A DNA stretch of 64,000 nt from Chryseobacterium sp. Leaf404. GTDB lineage: Bacteria; Bacteroidota; Bacteroidia; Flavobacteriales; Weeksellaceae. The position numbers and the translations under genes are program-made. Below, piece after piece: positions 38,820 to 47,573 of the stretch (positions are counted from its first letter, which is position 1; the number at the start of each line of letters is the position of its first letter). The notes beneath the pieces are model-generated. The model searched no databases, was not told where the DNA came from, and saw only the letters and a list, made by a program, of their open reading frames with translations. The stretch covers positions 186,001 to 250,000 of the forward strand of contig NZ_LMQM01000001.1 of assembly GCF_001424145.1 (NCBI RefSeq). Reading direction: 5' to 3'.

Positions 38820-38827
38820 CAAATATA
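38820..38827 (-). promoter_or_regulatory. Candidate -7 promoter element of the bamA operon
   Basis: Minus strand TATATTTG, exact TAnnTTTG, 42 bp upstream of the ATG at 38777. No clear -33 box. Confidence 0.45.
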
Positions 38828-39085
38828 AAACATTTTTATATTAATGATAATCTTAATGATTAGTTAAAAATAAACAAAAAAACATAATTAATATGTAACT
38901 AAACGGCAAAATGTTAAAAATATTCTTTTTATGCTATTTTGCGACGGTTTTTAATATTTTTCAGACCTTTTAAATTTTTCTGAAAAAACTTTAAAAAATG
39001 CAGTGACGCTATTACCGTTTTCAGCAAAAACAAAAGCGGGTTTTGTTAAAAATGATAAAACCCTCAAAAAAAAGAGGGTTAATAT
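38828..39085. other. AT-rich intergenic region with two hairpins
   Basis: No gene. Holds AACAAAA/TTTTGTT (39029-39047) and the terminator at 39059-39080. Confidence 0.5.
39059..39080 (-). terminator. Terminator of the exopolysaccharide operon
   Basis: Stem AACCCTC (39059-39065) / GAGGGTT (39074-39080) with an A8 loop; on the minus strand followed by TTATCATTTTT. Begins 6 bp after the Wzc-like stop. Confidence 0.75.
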
Positions 39086-41575
39086 TTATTTCCTATTGAA
39101 AAACTCCCGTAATTTATTTCGCACTCTGATTAAGAATGGCTCTTTGTAGTTCTTATCCTCATCAAAATAGCCGTACCCGTAACCATAGCCGTAACCATAG
39201 CCATAACCGTAACCCTGCTTGACGTTGTAATCATTATACACAATTCCCAAATGCTTGATTTCGTTATCGTGATACTTTTCGGTTATCATTTTGAGCATAT
39301 ACTTTTCGGTATACTCGTGTCTTACTACGTACAGATTGGCATCAGAATGCTTCATCAGTTCAAATGAGTCTGCAACCAAACCTACAGGAGGAGAATCTAT
39401 TACGATAAAATCATACATGGTACGCAGCTCATCTATAAACTGCATATTTTTTTCGCTCATCAACAGCTCAGAAGGATTTGGAGGAATTGGCCCTGACGTA
39501 GCCACATCCAGATTCGGGATTCTTGTTTTGTTGATAATTTTATCTATTCCCACTTCACCGGTAAGGTAGTTGGAGATTCCGTATTTATTATCGATATTAA
39601 AATCATTGAAAATTTTAGGTTTTCTTAAATCCATCCCCAGAAGGATTGTTTTTTTATCACTAAGACCTAAAACCGACGAGAGATTGATAGAAATGTAGGT
39701 TTTACCCTCGCCGCCTACAGAAGACGTTACGAGTATAACTTTACTTTTGTCATTTTCGCCGGAAAGAAAGCGCATATTGGCTCGAATCCCCCGGAACGAT
39801 TCAGAAACAGAAGATTTTGGCTGTTCCAGCACAGTGAGCATATTTTCTGTTCCTCCGTTGTTTCCTATCACTCCTAAAAGTGGAATTTTGGTAACGCTCA
39901 GAAGTTCTTTTATATTTCTGATTTTGGTATCTAAAAATGCTCCGATTGCAATAAAAAACAGGGGTAGCAAAAACAGGCCGCCCATAATCATTGATTTGGT
40001 TCCCTTGACGTTTGGTCCGATGGGTCCCTGCATCAGATTTTTTGCAGGGTCAATTACAGAAATATCAGATTTATTGGTAGCAAGTCTCAGCTGGCTTTCG
40101 TTTTGTCTTGAAAGTATGCTGTTGTAAGTAGCTTCGATCATGTTGTAGCCACGTTCTGCATCCAGATATTTTCTCTGTTTTTCCGGGTAAGTCTCCAGAT
40201 CCATGTTGGCATTGCCAATCTGCTGATTAATTTTTGAAATCTCTGTAGTATAAACAGTATGATAATTCCTCAATGCACCATTAGAATTTACCCTTGCTTC
40301 ACTGATGAGTCTGTTGATTTCTTTAATCGGTTCAGAATTTGGGGTGTAGATAGCCGCCATTTCTCTTCTTTTGGCATACAGTGCTTTCATTTCAGAGACT
40401 GATGCCTGAAAAAGCCCATCTTCAAAACCAGCTGCTGTAGTACTGATCATCTTCTCAAAATTCTGCCCGTCAACACTGTTTCTGATGGTGTTGAGAGAAG
40501 AAAGCTTGCTTAAAAGATCTGCTTTTTTGGTTTCCAGTTCCTTTATTTTTTCCAGCGACTTTTCGTCTCTGTTATTGATATCATAAAGTTTTTCTGAGGT
40601 TTTGAGATAATTCATCACCTGAGCGCTGGAATCTAATTTTTTTCTGATTGCCTTAAGATTGTCTTCCAGATATTCTTTGGTATTCTCATCTAAGATATTT
40701 TTATCTGCAAATCTTTTTTTCTGAAGTTCCTGAACAGATTTATTAAGGAAATTCACGGTACTGTTCAGGTTAAAACCCGTTTTTGTAATAATCATGATGG
40801 TATTGATTTCTTTATCAAAATCAACGGCCATTGTACCGATAATCCCATTAACTGCATCGTTTACTGTAGATAATTCTACAATGATATTATCAAGTTTTAT
40901 AGACTGCACCTTAGGGTTTGGCACCAGTCTGAATCTCAGATTGGGTGAGGTATACCATTCATTAACTTTAACTGTTTTGTTTTCCGGCCTTGAATATGCA
41001 TTGATATTGTGATAACCTTCATACTCATAGTTGTATAAGTTTGTAGATTCCCCCTCTTCCGGCAGCTGTATTTCATACACCCCATTTGATTTAGGAATGA
41101 TGGTAACTGGATAGTTTACCTGCTGTAGGTGTTTTCTGTCTATTTCTAAAAAAACCGGTGAATCATCTTTATCCAGATAGGTTGCTTTAATAACACCTTT
41201 TGTTCTGTAATTTACAAAAAGCCCAAGTTCTTTCACCAAAAACTCGTTATGAGTACGTGAAAGCAACATTTTCTTTAAATAGATCCCGTCCTGATTACCG
41301 CCCTGTCCCCAGATGAAGTTGATGGACTGATTGGGTGTAAAATAACTTGCTGTATTGTTTGAAACACTTAAAGATAAGTTTGAGGCATAAATATTCTGAG
41401 CGTAATATTTTCCGTAGACATAAGCAATCCCATATCCCAACATCAGCATCAGCACAAACCAGTACCAATTTCTGATTACTCTTCTGATAAAATGCTCAAT
41501 ATCAAAAATCGCAAAAGATCCCGCTTTTTCTTTTTGCTGAACTTTATCTGTCTTATTTTCTCTTTCTGGGATCAT
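39086..41575 (-). CDS. Wzc-like polysaccharide co-polymerase / tyrosine autokinase
   Basis: 829 residues. N-terminal Wzz-type domain with TM helix 'WYWFVLMLMLGYGIAYVYG' (about 37-55) and periplasmic coiled coils, then a second TM helix 'IMGGLFLLPLFFIAIGAFLD' (about 530-550). C-terminal BY-kinase: Walker A 'SSVGGEGKT' (about 620), A-prime 'GMDLRKP' and Walker B 'FIVIDSPPVGL' (about 725). The tail has eight Gly-Tyr pairs in a row, then 'FDEDKNYKEP': a compact version of the Tyr cluster that such kinases autophosphorylate. It controls chain length and export of exopolysaccharide with the adjacent Wza-like lipoprotein (1 bp apart). Confidence 0.93.
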   Translation of the reverse strand: MIPERENKTDKVQQKEKAGSFAIFDIEHFIRRVIRNWYWFVLMLMLGYGIAYVYGKYYAQNIYASNLSLSVSNNTASYFTPNQSINFIWGQGGNQDGIYLKKMLLSRTHNEFLVKELGLFVNYRTKGVIKATYLDKDDSPVFLEIDRKHLQQVNYPVTIIPKSNGVYEIQLPEEGESTNLYNYEYEGYHNINAYSRPENKTVKVNEWYTSPNLRFRLVPNPKVQSIKLDNIIVELSTVNDAVNGIIGTMAVDFDKEINTIMIITKTGFNLNSTVNFLNKSVQELQKKRFADKNILDENTKEYLEDNLKAIRKKLDSSAQVMNYLKTSEKLYDINNRDEKSLEKIKELETKKADLLSKLSSLNTIRNSVDGQNFEKMISTTAAGFEDGLFQASVSEMKALYAKRREMAAIYTPNSEPIKEINRLISEARVNSNGALRNYHTVYTTEISKINQQIGNANMDLETYPEKQRKYLDAERGYNMIEATYNSILSRQNESQLRLATNKSDISVIDPAKNLMQGPIGPNVKGTKSMIMGGLFLLPLFFIAIGAFLDTKIRNIKELLSVTKIPLLGVIGNNGGTENMLTVLEQPKSSVSESFRGIRANMRFLSGENDKSKVILVTSSVGGEGKTYISINLSSVLGLSDKKTILLGMDLRKPKIFNDFNIDNKYGISNYLTGEVGIDKIINKTRIPNLDVATSGPIPPNPSELLMSEKNMQFIDELRTMYDFIVIDSPPVGLVADSFELMKHSDANLYVVRHEYTEKYMLKMITEKYHDNEIKHLGIVYNDYNVKQGYGYGYGYGYGYGYGYFDEDKNYKEPFLIRVRNKLREFFNRK
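39167..39214 (-). repeat. Hexanucleotide repeat encoding (Gly-Tyr)8
   Basis: Eight near-identical GGN-TAY units at the 3' end of the Wzc-like gene. Third-base differences between units suggest selection on the protein rather than a young slippage tract. Confidence 0.85.
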
Positions 41576-41576
41576 G

Positions 41577-42404
41577 TTATAGATTTTTGATAAGTAGATA
41601 CACTGATAAAGCTGTCGTGAAAACAGAAACGCCGCTTATAATAGTCTGTACCGGGTCTTTTCCAAAACCGTTAAGACTACGTCTACTTGTGGTAAGAAAA
41701 ATTTCGTCACCATTCTGTACGTAATAGTATGGAGAGTTCATCACATCTTCCCTTGTAAGATCGATTTTTGCTCTTTTAATACCTTCAGGATATTTTCTTA
41801 GAATCACTATATTGGTTCTATCAATAGTTCGGTTTAGTCCCCCGTTGATAGATATAGCTTCAGAAAGTGTAAGCGTATTTTTCATTGCAGTTTTTTCACC
41901 TGTCATTCCTGTAGTTTCTATATCACCAAGAATGTAGTATGTAATTCCTGGAATAGTTAGACGAACTTCAGATTTACCTTCCTGAAAATTTTCATTTACT
42001 TTCTCCTGAATATCTTTAGAAATATCTTCAATAGTTCTGCCTTCTGCTTTAATAAATCCTATTCCAAAAACATTAATATCTCCACTGGAATCTACTTTAA
42101 GGCCAGCAAAGTACACTTGTGCGTTTCCGCCAGAACCACCACCAACACTTACGTTCACTGTACTTCCCGGAGCATTTAACGCAGAATAAAACTGTGCAGC
42201 ATCACCTTTTGGCGTAGTTACAATATCCAGTTTCAGGATATCATTCTTAGTAACTCTGTATACAGGGATATTATAGGGAATAAGTCCTTCTTCATTAATC
42301 ACCAGACTTTCGCTTGGCTGCATATATTTCACATCTTTCGGCGTAATACATGACGACAAAACGAGCGTTAGAAGTAAAAGTAGATAATAATTCAAATTTT
42401 TCAT
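41577..42404 (-). CDS. Wza-like polysaccharide export lipoprotein
   Basis: 275 residues. Signal peptide 'MKNLNYYLLLLLTLVLSSC' with lipobox Cys19; the Poly_export domain begins near 'YRVTKNDILKLDIVTTPKGD'; an SLBB-like segment 'GITYYILGDIETTGMTGEKT' and 'TNIVILRKYPEGIKRAKIDL' follows. A C-terminal hydrophobic helix 'IISGVSVFTTALSVYLLI' could cross the outer membrane, as the Wza C-terminal helix does. It forms the export channel that works with the downstream kinase. Confidence 0.9.
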   Translation of the reverse strand: MKNLNYYLLLLLTLVLSSCITPKDVKYMQPSESLVINEEGLIPYNIPVYRVTKNDILKLDIVTTPKGDAAQFYSALNAPGSTVNVSVGGGSGGNAQVYFAGLKVDSSGDINVFGIGFIKAEGRTIEDISKDIQEKVNENFQEGKSEVRLTIPGITYYILGDIETTGMTGEKTAMKNTLTLSEAISINGGLNRTIDRTNIVILRKYPEGIKRAKIDLTREDVMNSPYYYVQNGDEIFLTTSRRSLNGFGKDPVQTIISGVSVFTTALSVYLLIKNL

Positions 42405-42437
42405 TACTGAATAAAATTAATTTGCAAAAATAGAAAT

Positions 42438-43568
42438 TTAAAAGTTAGTTTGTGTTTTTAGTTTCTGAACTTTCATCACGATATCGGGAAGATATGCTCC
42501 CAGAAATCCTAATGACAATACTACAATCAATAAAAGATTAACGTCAATATGTCTTAAAAGGTAAGCTACCACGATGATCATCATATAATAGCACATGATG
42601 TAAAAGCTGGATCTTCTGTGTGTAAGATTCATTCTGATCAGCTTATGATGGATGTGATTTTTATCTGCTTCAAAAGGTGATTTTTTGTTGATACATCTTA
42701 TAATAATAACATTAAGCGTATCTACAATCGGCAGAATAAGAATGGCAACCGCAATTGCCGGAGCAGATTTAAGATGATAGCGGGGCATACCCGGAACTTC
42801 TCTGTCTATAAAAATATCTATAAAACAAACTGCGGTAAATGCCAGGAGAAAACCTAAAAGCATGGAACCTGTGTCGCCCATAAAAATCTTTGTAGTACGG
42901 TAATTTGAGAGATTGTAATATAAAAATGCCATCACAGAACCGATGATACATACAGACAATATCACTAATGGATAATTATATTCGCCTAAACGGAAATAGC
43001 TTATCCCGAACAGAATACTGCACAAGAGAGAATATCCACCTGCCAAACCGTCAATCCCGTCTATTAAATTAAAAGCATTAATTAAAATAATGAATGTAAT
43101 TACAGTAAAAATAACACTGATAAAATAATTAATTTCATAAACGCCAAAAATCCCAAACAGACTTCTGATTCGCACATCAGAACCCATTACAAGAACTACA
43201 GAAACCAAGATTTGGGCAATAAGTTTTTTGTAAGCTCTCATCACCATGATATCATCCATCACTCCTACGTAAAAGAGAATAACAAGTGAAGCAAATAAAA
43301 ATTTGTAAATATCAAAAATCTCATGAGCGAAAACCGAAGCGCAAATTCCGATAGAATAAAAGATTGCAATGCCGCCCAGATTAGGTATCTTTCTGAGGTG
43401 CGAACTCCTTTGTCCAGGCTCGTCCATTAGGTTTTTTCTACGCGAAATTCTGATGATCGTGGGTACCGAAAAAAAAGTAATGAGGAAGGAAAGCACTAAT
43501 GCCAAGCCTACTTTCAGATAAAAAAAGGGAAGTCCGGTTTGCAGCAAGAACAATTCAAAATTCTTCAT
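42438..43568 (-). CDS. WecA/MraY-family undecaprenyl-phosphate sugar-1-phosphate transferase
   Basis: 376 residues, about eleven TM helices. Family motifs: 'RRKNLMDEPGQRSSHLRKIP', 'VGVMDDIMVMRAYKKLIAQ', 'NAFNLIDGIDGLAGGYSL', 'TTKIFMGDTGSMLLGFLLAF' and the cytoplasmic His motif 'NHIHHKLIRM'. It loads the first sugar onto undecaprenyl phosphate to start exopolysaccharide repeat synthesis. Second gene from the 3' side of the GT2, upstream of the Wza/Wzc pair. Confidence 0.93.
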   Translation of the reverse strand: MKNFELFLLQTGLPFFYLKVGLALVLSFLITFFSVPTIIRISRRKNLMDEPGQRSSHLRKIPNLGGIAIFYSIGICASVFAHEIFDIYKFLFASLVILFYVGVMDDIMVMRAYKKLIAQILVSVVLVMGSDVRIRSLFGIFGVYEINYFISVIFTVITFIILINAFNLIDGIDGLAGGYSLLCSILFGISYFRLGEYNYPLVILSVCIIGSVMAFLYYNLSNYRTTKIFMGDTGSMLLGFLLAFTAVCFIDIFIDREVPGMPRYHLKSAPAIAVAILILPIVDTLNVIIIRCINKKSPFEADKNHIHHKLIRMNLTHRRSSFYIMCYYMMIIVVAYLLRHIDVNLLLIVVLSLGFLGAYLPDIVMKVQKLKTQTNF

Positions 43569-43606
43569 TCCAATGTGTGTTCAGCACTTAGAATAGTGTA
43601 CAATTC

Positions 43607-44614
43607 TTACATTAGTTTTTTTAATACAGTGTAAAAACCACTAAAATAAAGCAGATAATAAATTTTTTTTTTCAATGGCAAAGATAACAGATAATTTCTA
43701 TCAAAACGATTGTATATCAAGATATCTTTAAATTTAACATTCCGCTCCTGCATAAAATAACTCAGTTTTCTACTCATCACAATATACAATTCTTTATCTT
43801 TCACAAAAGCCAGGTAAGCTAAAAAAGTATAAACCCCTTCCAAAATCTGAAAGTTTTTAAGTTCTCTTAATCTGTTTGAATAGAAAGATTTTTGAAATTC
43901 AAGTTCAACATCTTCCACAGCCTTTAAAATGTCCAGACCTTTTTCTGTGTGGGATTTTGAGATAGAATTCGTGCGTTCCAGATATTGATAATGAAATTTT
44001 TGGGTCTGAGCTAACGTTTTGCATTCCAGTAAAAGTTGCGGAATAAGCTGAATATCCTCAAAATGAACTCCTTTTTTGAATCTTTTAGTCTGAAAAAGTT
44101 CTTTTTTAAACAGTTTATTGCAAGCAAAATAACTTAAATCTGAAAAAACGGAAAAGTGAGTTTCCAAATCAATTTTTTCAGGCATATTGGGAATTTGGGT
44201 GAGTTTTTGGGTAATATTTTCATGCTCATCCACCTTCTGAATATTGCAGATCACCATTTGTGCATGATGCTTTTCTGCAAGATTCAGCATTTCTTCAAAC
44301 ATGATTTCAAAAACATAATCATCACTGTCTACAAAACCAATATAATCTCCTGAAGCACGGTCTATTCCGAAATTTCTGGCGTCGCTTAATCCTCCGTTTT
44401 CTTTGACAAAAGCTTTTATTTTTACTGGAAATTCAGAAGAAAAACGATTGATAATTGCTTGTGAACCATCGGTGCTTCCGTCATTTACCACAATTATTTC
44501 AATATCCTGTAAAGTTTGATTCACCAAAGACAACAGGCATTTCTCCAGATATAATTCCACATTATAAACCGGAACAATTACTGAAACTTTGTTTTTTTCT
44601 GAATGATTTGTCAT
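43607..44614 (-). CDS. Family 2 glycosyltransferase
   Basis: 335 residues. GT-A fold: 'VSVIVPVYNVELYLEKCLLS', 'IEIIVVNDGSTDGSQAI', 'KENGGLSDARNFGID' and the metal-binding 'YIGFVDSDDYV'. The C-terminal third is helical, with a hydrophobic segment near the end ('KKKIYYLLYFSGFYTVLKKL') suggesting membrane association. It probably adds a sugar to the lipid-linked intermediate made by the adjacent WecA-like enzyme. Acceptor and donor unknown. Confidence 0.9.
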   Translation of the reverse strand: MTNHSEKNKVSVIVPVYNVELYLEKCLLSLVNQTLQDIEIIVVNDGSTDGSQAIINRFSSEFPVKIKAFVKENGGLSDARNFGIDRASGDYIGFVDSDDYVFEIMFEEMLNLAEKHHAQMVICNIQKVDEHENITQKLTQIPNMPEKIDLETHFSVFSDLSYFACNKLFKKELFQTKRFKKGVHFEDIQLIPQLLLECKTLAQTQKFHYQYLERTNSISKSHTEKGLDILKAVEDVELEFQKSFYSNRLRELKNFQILEGVYTFLAYLAFVKDKELYIVMSRKLSYFMQERNVKFKDILIYNRFDRNYLLSLPLKKKIYYLLYFSGFYTVLKKLM

Positions 44615-44659
44615 ATTCTAAAATTCTCTGCCAATATTCCGCGACCTGGTCGCTTGGCT

Positions 44660-45730
44660 TTAAACTCGAGTGAACCTTGCGTTTAGCCAACCTTTTTTGG
44701 CATCATCAAAATCTTTTCTGGAGCAGGGAATACAGTTTTCAATATTTTCATCATCCCCAAAATACCACAGACTGCTGAAGGTATCACGTTTGAAAGCATA
44801 CTGTCTGTCGTTAATCAGAACGTAAAACAATTCGTATTGCCTTTCTTTCGGATGAGATCTCTGGATGTTGATTCCTTCAATCAAATACCAGATCATTTGA
44901 GCCAATAGCTGATGATTGAGTTGATTTTCAGTGTAGATATTATAATTGAAGATTCCTACAGATTTTAAATTTTCGCTCAGTCCAATTTCTTTCATGTAAG
45001 CGCAGATTTCTCTTCTGTTTAAGCCATTGACCTGAGGATTAACGGAAAAAGCATCACTGAAACTTTCAATGGCATCACAATTAACGGTTACCAAATCTGC
45101 TTTTCTGAAAAAAGGTTCAGTTTTCTCAGTAGAATTCATCATTTCAGCCAAACGGACGATATCGAACTCAACTTCTTTGATGAGTTTTACAGAATCTGCC
45201 TCATTTAAATGTTTCTGATATCCCAGATGATGGTAATTTTTTATAGAGAAATTTTTAGAGCCGAAAATCTTTCCTAAAAAAGTATGTTCGTTGATTTCCT
45301 CGTTTTGTTTTAAGGAAATGATATTGCTGATCTGCGTATAATTAATATTTTGCTGATGAAAATTCAAACCTGAAAAAAGAGAAAATGCAAAGTCGTTGGA
45401 TCCGCCAATAATCACCGGAATTGCCCTGTTCTGATGGCAAGCCGACAACACTTCCTGAAGAATATAGTGTGAATCTTCCACAGATTTTCCGGAAACCAAA
45501 TCCCCAAGATCCACAATCGGGATATCAAAATCCAGTTGAGACAGTCGGTAAAACTCTTTACGAATGGCTGTAAAATCCTGAACTTCAGCTTCACCGCCTG
45601 CACCACGGTAATCTGAAACGAAAAGCAAAACAATACTGTCTTCCTTAATTTCTTTGGTAATTCTGTTTCCGATCTGCCAGTTTTCTGTTCTGAAATTGCG
45701 TGGCGAAATGATAAAATCTTCAAAATTCAT
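44660..45730 (-). CDS. Arginase/formimidoylglutamase-fold protein lacking metal ligands
   Basis: 356 residues. The ureohydrolase fold is recognisable from 'RGAGGEAEVQDFTAIRKEFY', 'DIPIVDLGDLVSG', 'AIPVIIGGSNDFAFSLFSG' and 'ADLVTVNCDAIESF'. The manganese ligands are not conserved: the GGxH motif reads GGSN (Asn112 for His), the DAHxD segment near 139-143 reads SLKQN, and the DxDxxD motif near 217-222 reads NCDAIE. It is therefore probably a non-catalytic paralogue. It is annotated as formimidoylglutamase in many Bacteroidetes by fold alone. It heads the exopolysaccharide gene run (46 bp before GT2), so a structural or regulatory role is possible. Confidence 0.78.
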   Translation of the reverse strand: MNFEDFIISPRNFRTENWQIGNRITKEIKEDSIVLLFVSDYRGAGGEAEVQDFTAIRKEFYRLSQLDFDIPIVDLGDLVSGKSVEDSHYILQEVLSACHQNRAIPVIIGGSNDFAFSLFSGLNFHQQNINYTQISNIISLKQNEEINEHTFLGKIFGSKNFSIKNYHHLGYQKHLNEADSVKLIKEVEFDIVRLAEMMNSTEKTEPFFRKADLVTVNCDAIESFSDAFSVNPQVNGLNRREICAYMKEIGLSENLKSVGIFNYNIYTENQLNHQLLAQMIWYLIEGINIQRSHPKERQYELFYVLINDRQYAFKRDTFSSLWYFGDDENIENCIPCSRKDFDDAKKGWLNARFTRV

Positions 45731-45790
45731 GCTTCAAGCTCCTTTAATAGCCTCAAAAATATTAAAATAAAATGATTTTTACGATTAAAA

Positions 45791-45818
45791 AACCATCAAC
45801 AAAACTTCGTTGATGGTT
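45791..45818 (-). terminator. Terminator after the beta-propeller gene
   Basis: Perfect 10-bp stem AACCATCAAC (45791-45800) / GTTGATGGTT (45809-45818) with loop AAAACTTC; on the minus strand followed by TTTTTTAATC. Confidence 0.85.
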
Positions 45819-45856
45819 CTACAGTAATAAATATTAAGAATTAAGTATGATAAAAA

Positions 45857-46945
45857 TTAATGTTTCAAAATCTCAAAAACAAACGCAGTAGAAGTCTCAG
45901 ACTTCCCGCCCTGTGTTGCTCCGAAAAGAAACTGAGGCTTCTTCCCATCTTTATCCATGAGTATCATCGGCCTTTCCAGTCTTCCGAATCTTTTTAGATG
46001 TTTCGGTGTCTCGGGCTCGGTAACGTATTTTTTCAAATCCAGATAAGCTACTTCAGGTTTCGTCCATGAAATACCGTCTTCTGATGTAAGATGCAGGCCA
46101 TATTCATGATTATAAAATCCCATATCGCGCGCAATCATGTGGTATTTCCCATTCTGTTTCCAGACGAAAGCATCTTCCAGCTGCGCATTATCGGGTAGAT
46201 TTGAAAAATCAATCACAGGATTTTCTGAAACTTTTACATAAGGGCCTTCAGGCTTCAAGGCTTTTGCCAAGCCATATTTTCGGTTTCCGCGGACGGCTCC
46301 TTTTTGGGTTTCATATTCTTTGGTGTTCCACGATTTGTAAAACAGCCAGTATTTGCCGTCATCCCCTTTCACAAAAGCCGGATTGGTCGTGCAGTGGTCA
46401 TCCCACTCACCTTCTTTTCCATTGGGAAGCAGCATCTGGTCGGGTCTGGTCCATTCGCCGTCCAGACTTTTTGCAGTCGCCAAACCAATTCTTTTTGTAT
46501 TTGTTTTTCCATTGGAATTTCCCATGAAAAACAAATAATATTGGTCATCAACCTTCTTAATTAAAGGATTATGACAGGTAGTGGCATCCCAAAAACCTTT
46601 TCCTCTCGGACTTAAAATCACTTGCTTATGCTCAAACTTTTCAAAAGGAGAGTTGGCTTCTGCACGACAGATTTCAGAACCGTTGAGCCAGCCGCCCATA
46701 CCTTTTTCCTTCTTCCATCTGGAGTAGAAAATATGAACCTTCCCATCTTCACCCCAAATCGGAGACGAGCACCAAATGTAATAACCATCAAGTTCCAGCG
46801 AACGTCCGACAGGTTTTAATTTAAAATAAGGCTGATCTGAAAAAGAAAATGTTTTGGTAAAAGATGAGCCGACAAATGCCGCCGCAAGACTTAAGCCGGA
46901 AAGCTGTATAAATTCTTTGCGTGAAAAGTTTTTCGGTTGTGTCAT
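45857..46945 (-). CDS. Exported five-bladed beta-propeller glycosidase-like protein
   Basis: 362 residues. The N-terminus 'FSRKEFIQLSGLSLAAAFVG' resembles a Tat signal (Arg-Lys form). The rest shows repeated propeller blades of the GH43/GH117 clan type: 'YYIWCSSPIWGEDGKVHIFY', 'FWDATTCHNPLIKKVDDQYY', 'WDDHCTTNPAFVKGDDGKYW', 'LEDAFVWKQNGKYHMIARDM'. Acidic residues sit in blade turns where clan catalytic residues occur, but I cannot assign the triad. It probably acts on polysaccharide in the periplasm or at the surface. Monocistronic, with its own terminator. Confidence 0.75.
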   Translation of the reverse strand: MTQPKNFSRKEFIQLSGLSLAAAFVGSSFTKTFSFSDQPYFKLKPVGRSLELDGYYIWCSSPIWGEDGKVHIFYSRWKKEKGMGGWLNGSEICRAEANSPFEKFEHKQVILSPRGKGFWDATTCHNPLIKKVDDQYYLFFMGNSNGKTNTKRIGLATAKSLDGEWTRPDQMLLPNGKEGEWDDHCTTNPAFVKGDDGKYWLFYKSWNTKEYETQKGAVRGNRKYGLAKALKPEGPYVKVSENPVIDFSNLPDNAQLEDAFVWKQNGKYHMIARDMGFYNHEYGLHLTSEDGISWTKPEVAYLDLKKYVTEPETPKHLKRFGRLERPMILMDKDGKKPQFLFGATQGGKSETSTAFVFEILKH

Positions 46946-47067
46946 ATCATCAGTCTCAACAAAGCCAAATTACTGTGAATGATTTACCAGAGCATCCTGC
47001 ACCTTAGGGTGTTTTTTGAAGTGATTGGTTTTGACGAGTTTTACGTAAAGTCAAGAGGTTAAATGAT

Positions 47068-47075
47068 TATATTTG
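47068..47075 (+). promoter_or_regulatory. Candidate -7 promoter element of the HNH gene
   Basis: TATATTTG, 65 bp upstream of the ATG at 47141; no clear -33 box. Confidence 0.4.
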
Positions 47076-47140
47076 AATAGTAATTTATGCCACACGAGAT
47101 TTTGTTTTAAAACATTATGGTTAATTCCTGATCAAAAATA

Positions 47141-47446
47141 ATGGAAGTTATAATACTCATAATCCTATTATCTTTAGGTTTCACGTTTTATCTGATCAAT
47201 CAGAGGATGTTTGAAATCAAACGTAAAAAACGTCGGGATTACTATGTAAATGTATACTTAAAATCAGACGCGTGGCAGCGCAAACGGTACGTTGTTTTAA
47301 AAAGAGATCATTGGATATGCGTTTATTGCGGTGCAAAAGCCACACAAGTTCATCATAAAAAATATGCAAAACATAATATCGGAAAGGAACCCATCGACTG
47401 GCTAATATCACTTTGTAATTCGTGTCATGAAAAGCAGCATAAATAA
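47141..47446 (+). CDS. Membrane-anchored HNH endonuclease domain protein
   Basis: 101 residues. An N-terminal TM helix (MEVIILIILLSLGFTFYLIN) is followed by a basic linker 'EIKRKKRRDYY' and a compact HNH domain (about 55-101): 'DHWICVYCGAKATQVHHKKY' and 'LISLCNSCHEKQHK'. The two CxxC pairs should bind structural zinc, and the VHH His is the catalytic base of the family. HNH domains cut DNA or RNA; a membrane-tethered version suggests action on incoming or membrane-proximal nucleic acid, but no partner gene is adjacent. Confidence 0.8.
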   Translation: MEVIILIILLSLGFTFYLINQRMFEIKRKKRRDYYVNVYLKSDAWQRKRYVVLKRDHWICVYCGAKATQVHHKKYAKHNIGKEPIDWLISLCNSCHEKQHK

Positions 47447-47453
47447 AATAGAG

Positions 47454-47476
47454 GTCACGGATTGCAAATCCGCGAC
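47454..47476. repeat. REP-like palindrome
   Basis: GTCACGGATT-GCA-AATCCGCGAC: 9 of 10 arm positions pair, with a perfect 6-bp core, followed by GTCCCGCTCG about 20 nt later. It looks like an orphan REP/RAYT-type intergenic repeat. It mimics a tRNA-Cys anticodon arm, but no tRNA can be folded around it. Confidence 0.45.
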
Positions 47477-47527
47477 ATCGAAGTCCCGCTCGTACCCATT
47501 GCATAAAAGACACAAGCAAGCAACAAA

Positions 47528-47554
47528 AAAGCACAGACCAAAAATCTGTGCTTT
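47528..47554. terminator. Bidirectional terminator between the HNH gene and topA
   Basis: Stem AAAGCACAGA (47528-47537) / TCTGTGCTTT (47545-47554), 7-nt loop, A and T runs on the two sides. Confidence 0.88.
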
Positions 47555-47573
47555 CTATTTTATTAAAATCTAA

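Noticed and set aside
44560-44700. Protein-like reading in another frame after the arginase-fold gene (KPSDQVAEYWQRILEYDK)
   Set aside because: About 44 codons, closed by stops on the left side, and overlaps the true start of the GT2 gene. No frameshift is needed to explain either gene.
47454-47500. tRNA-Cys gene suggested by the arm CGGATT-GCA-AATCCG
   Set aside because: No acceptor stem, D arm or TpsiC arm can be built in the flanks; only the anticodon-like hairpin exists.
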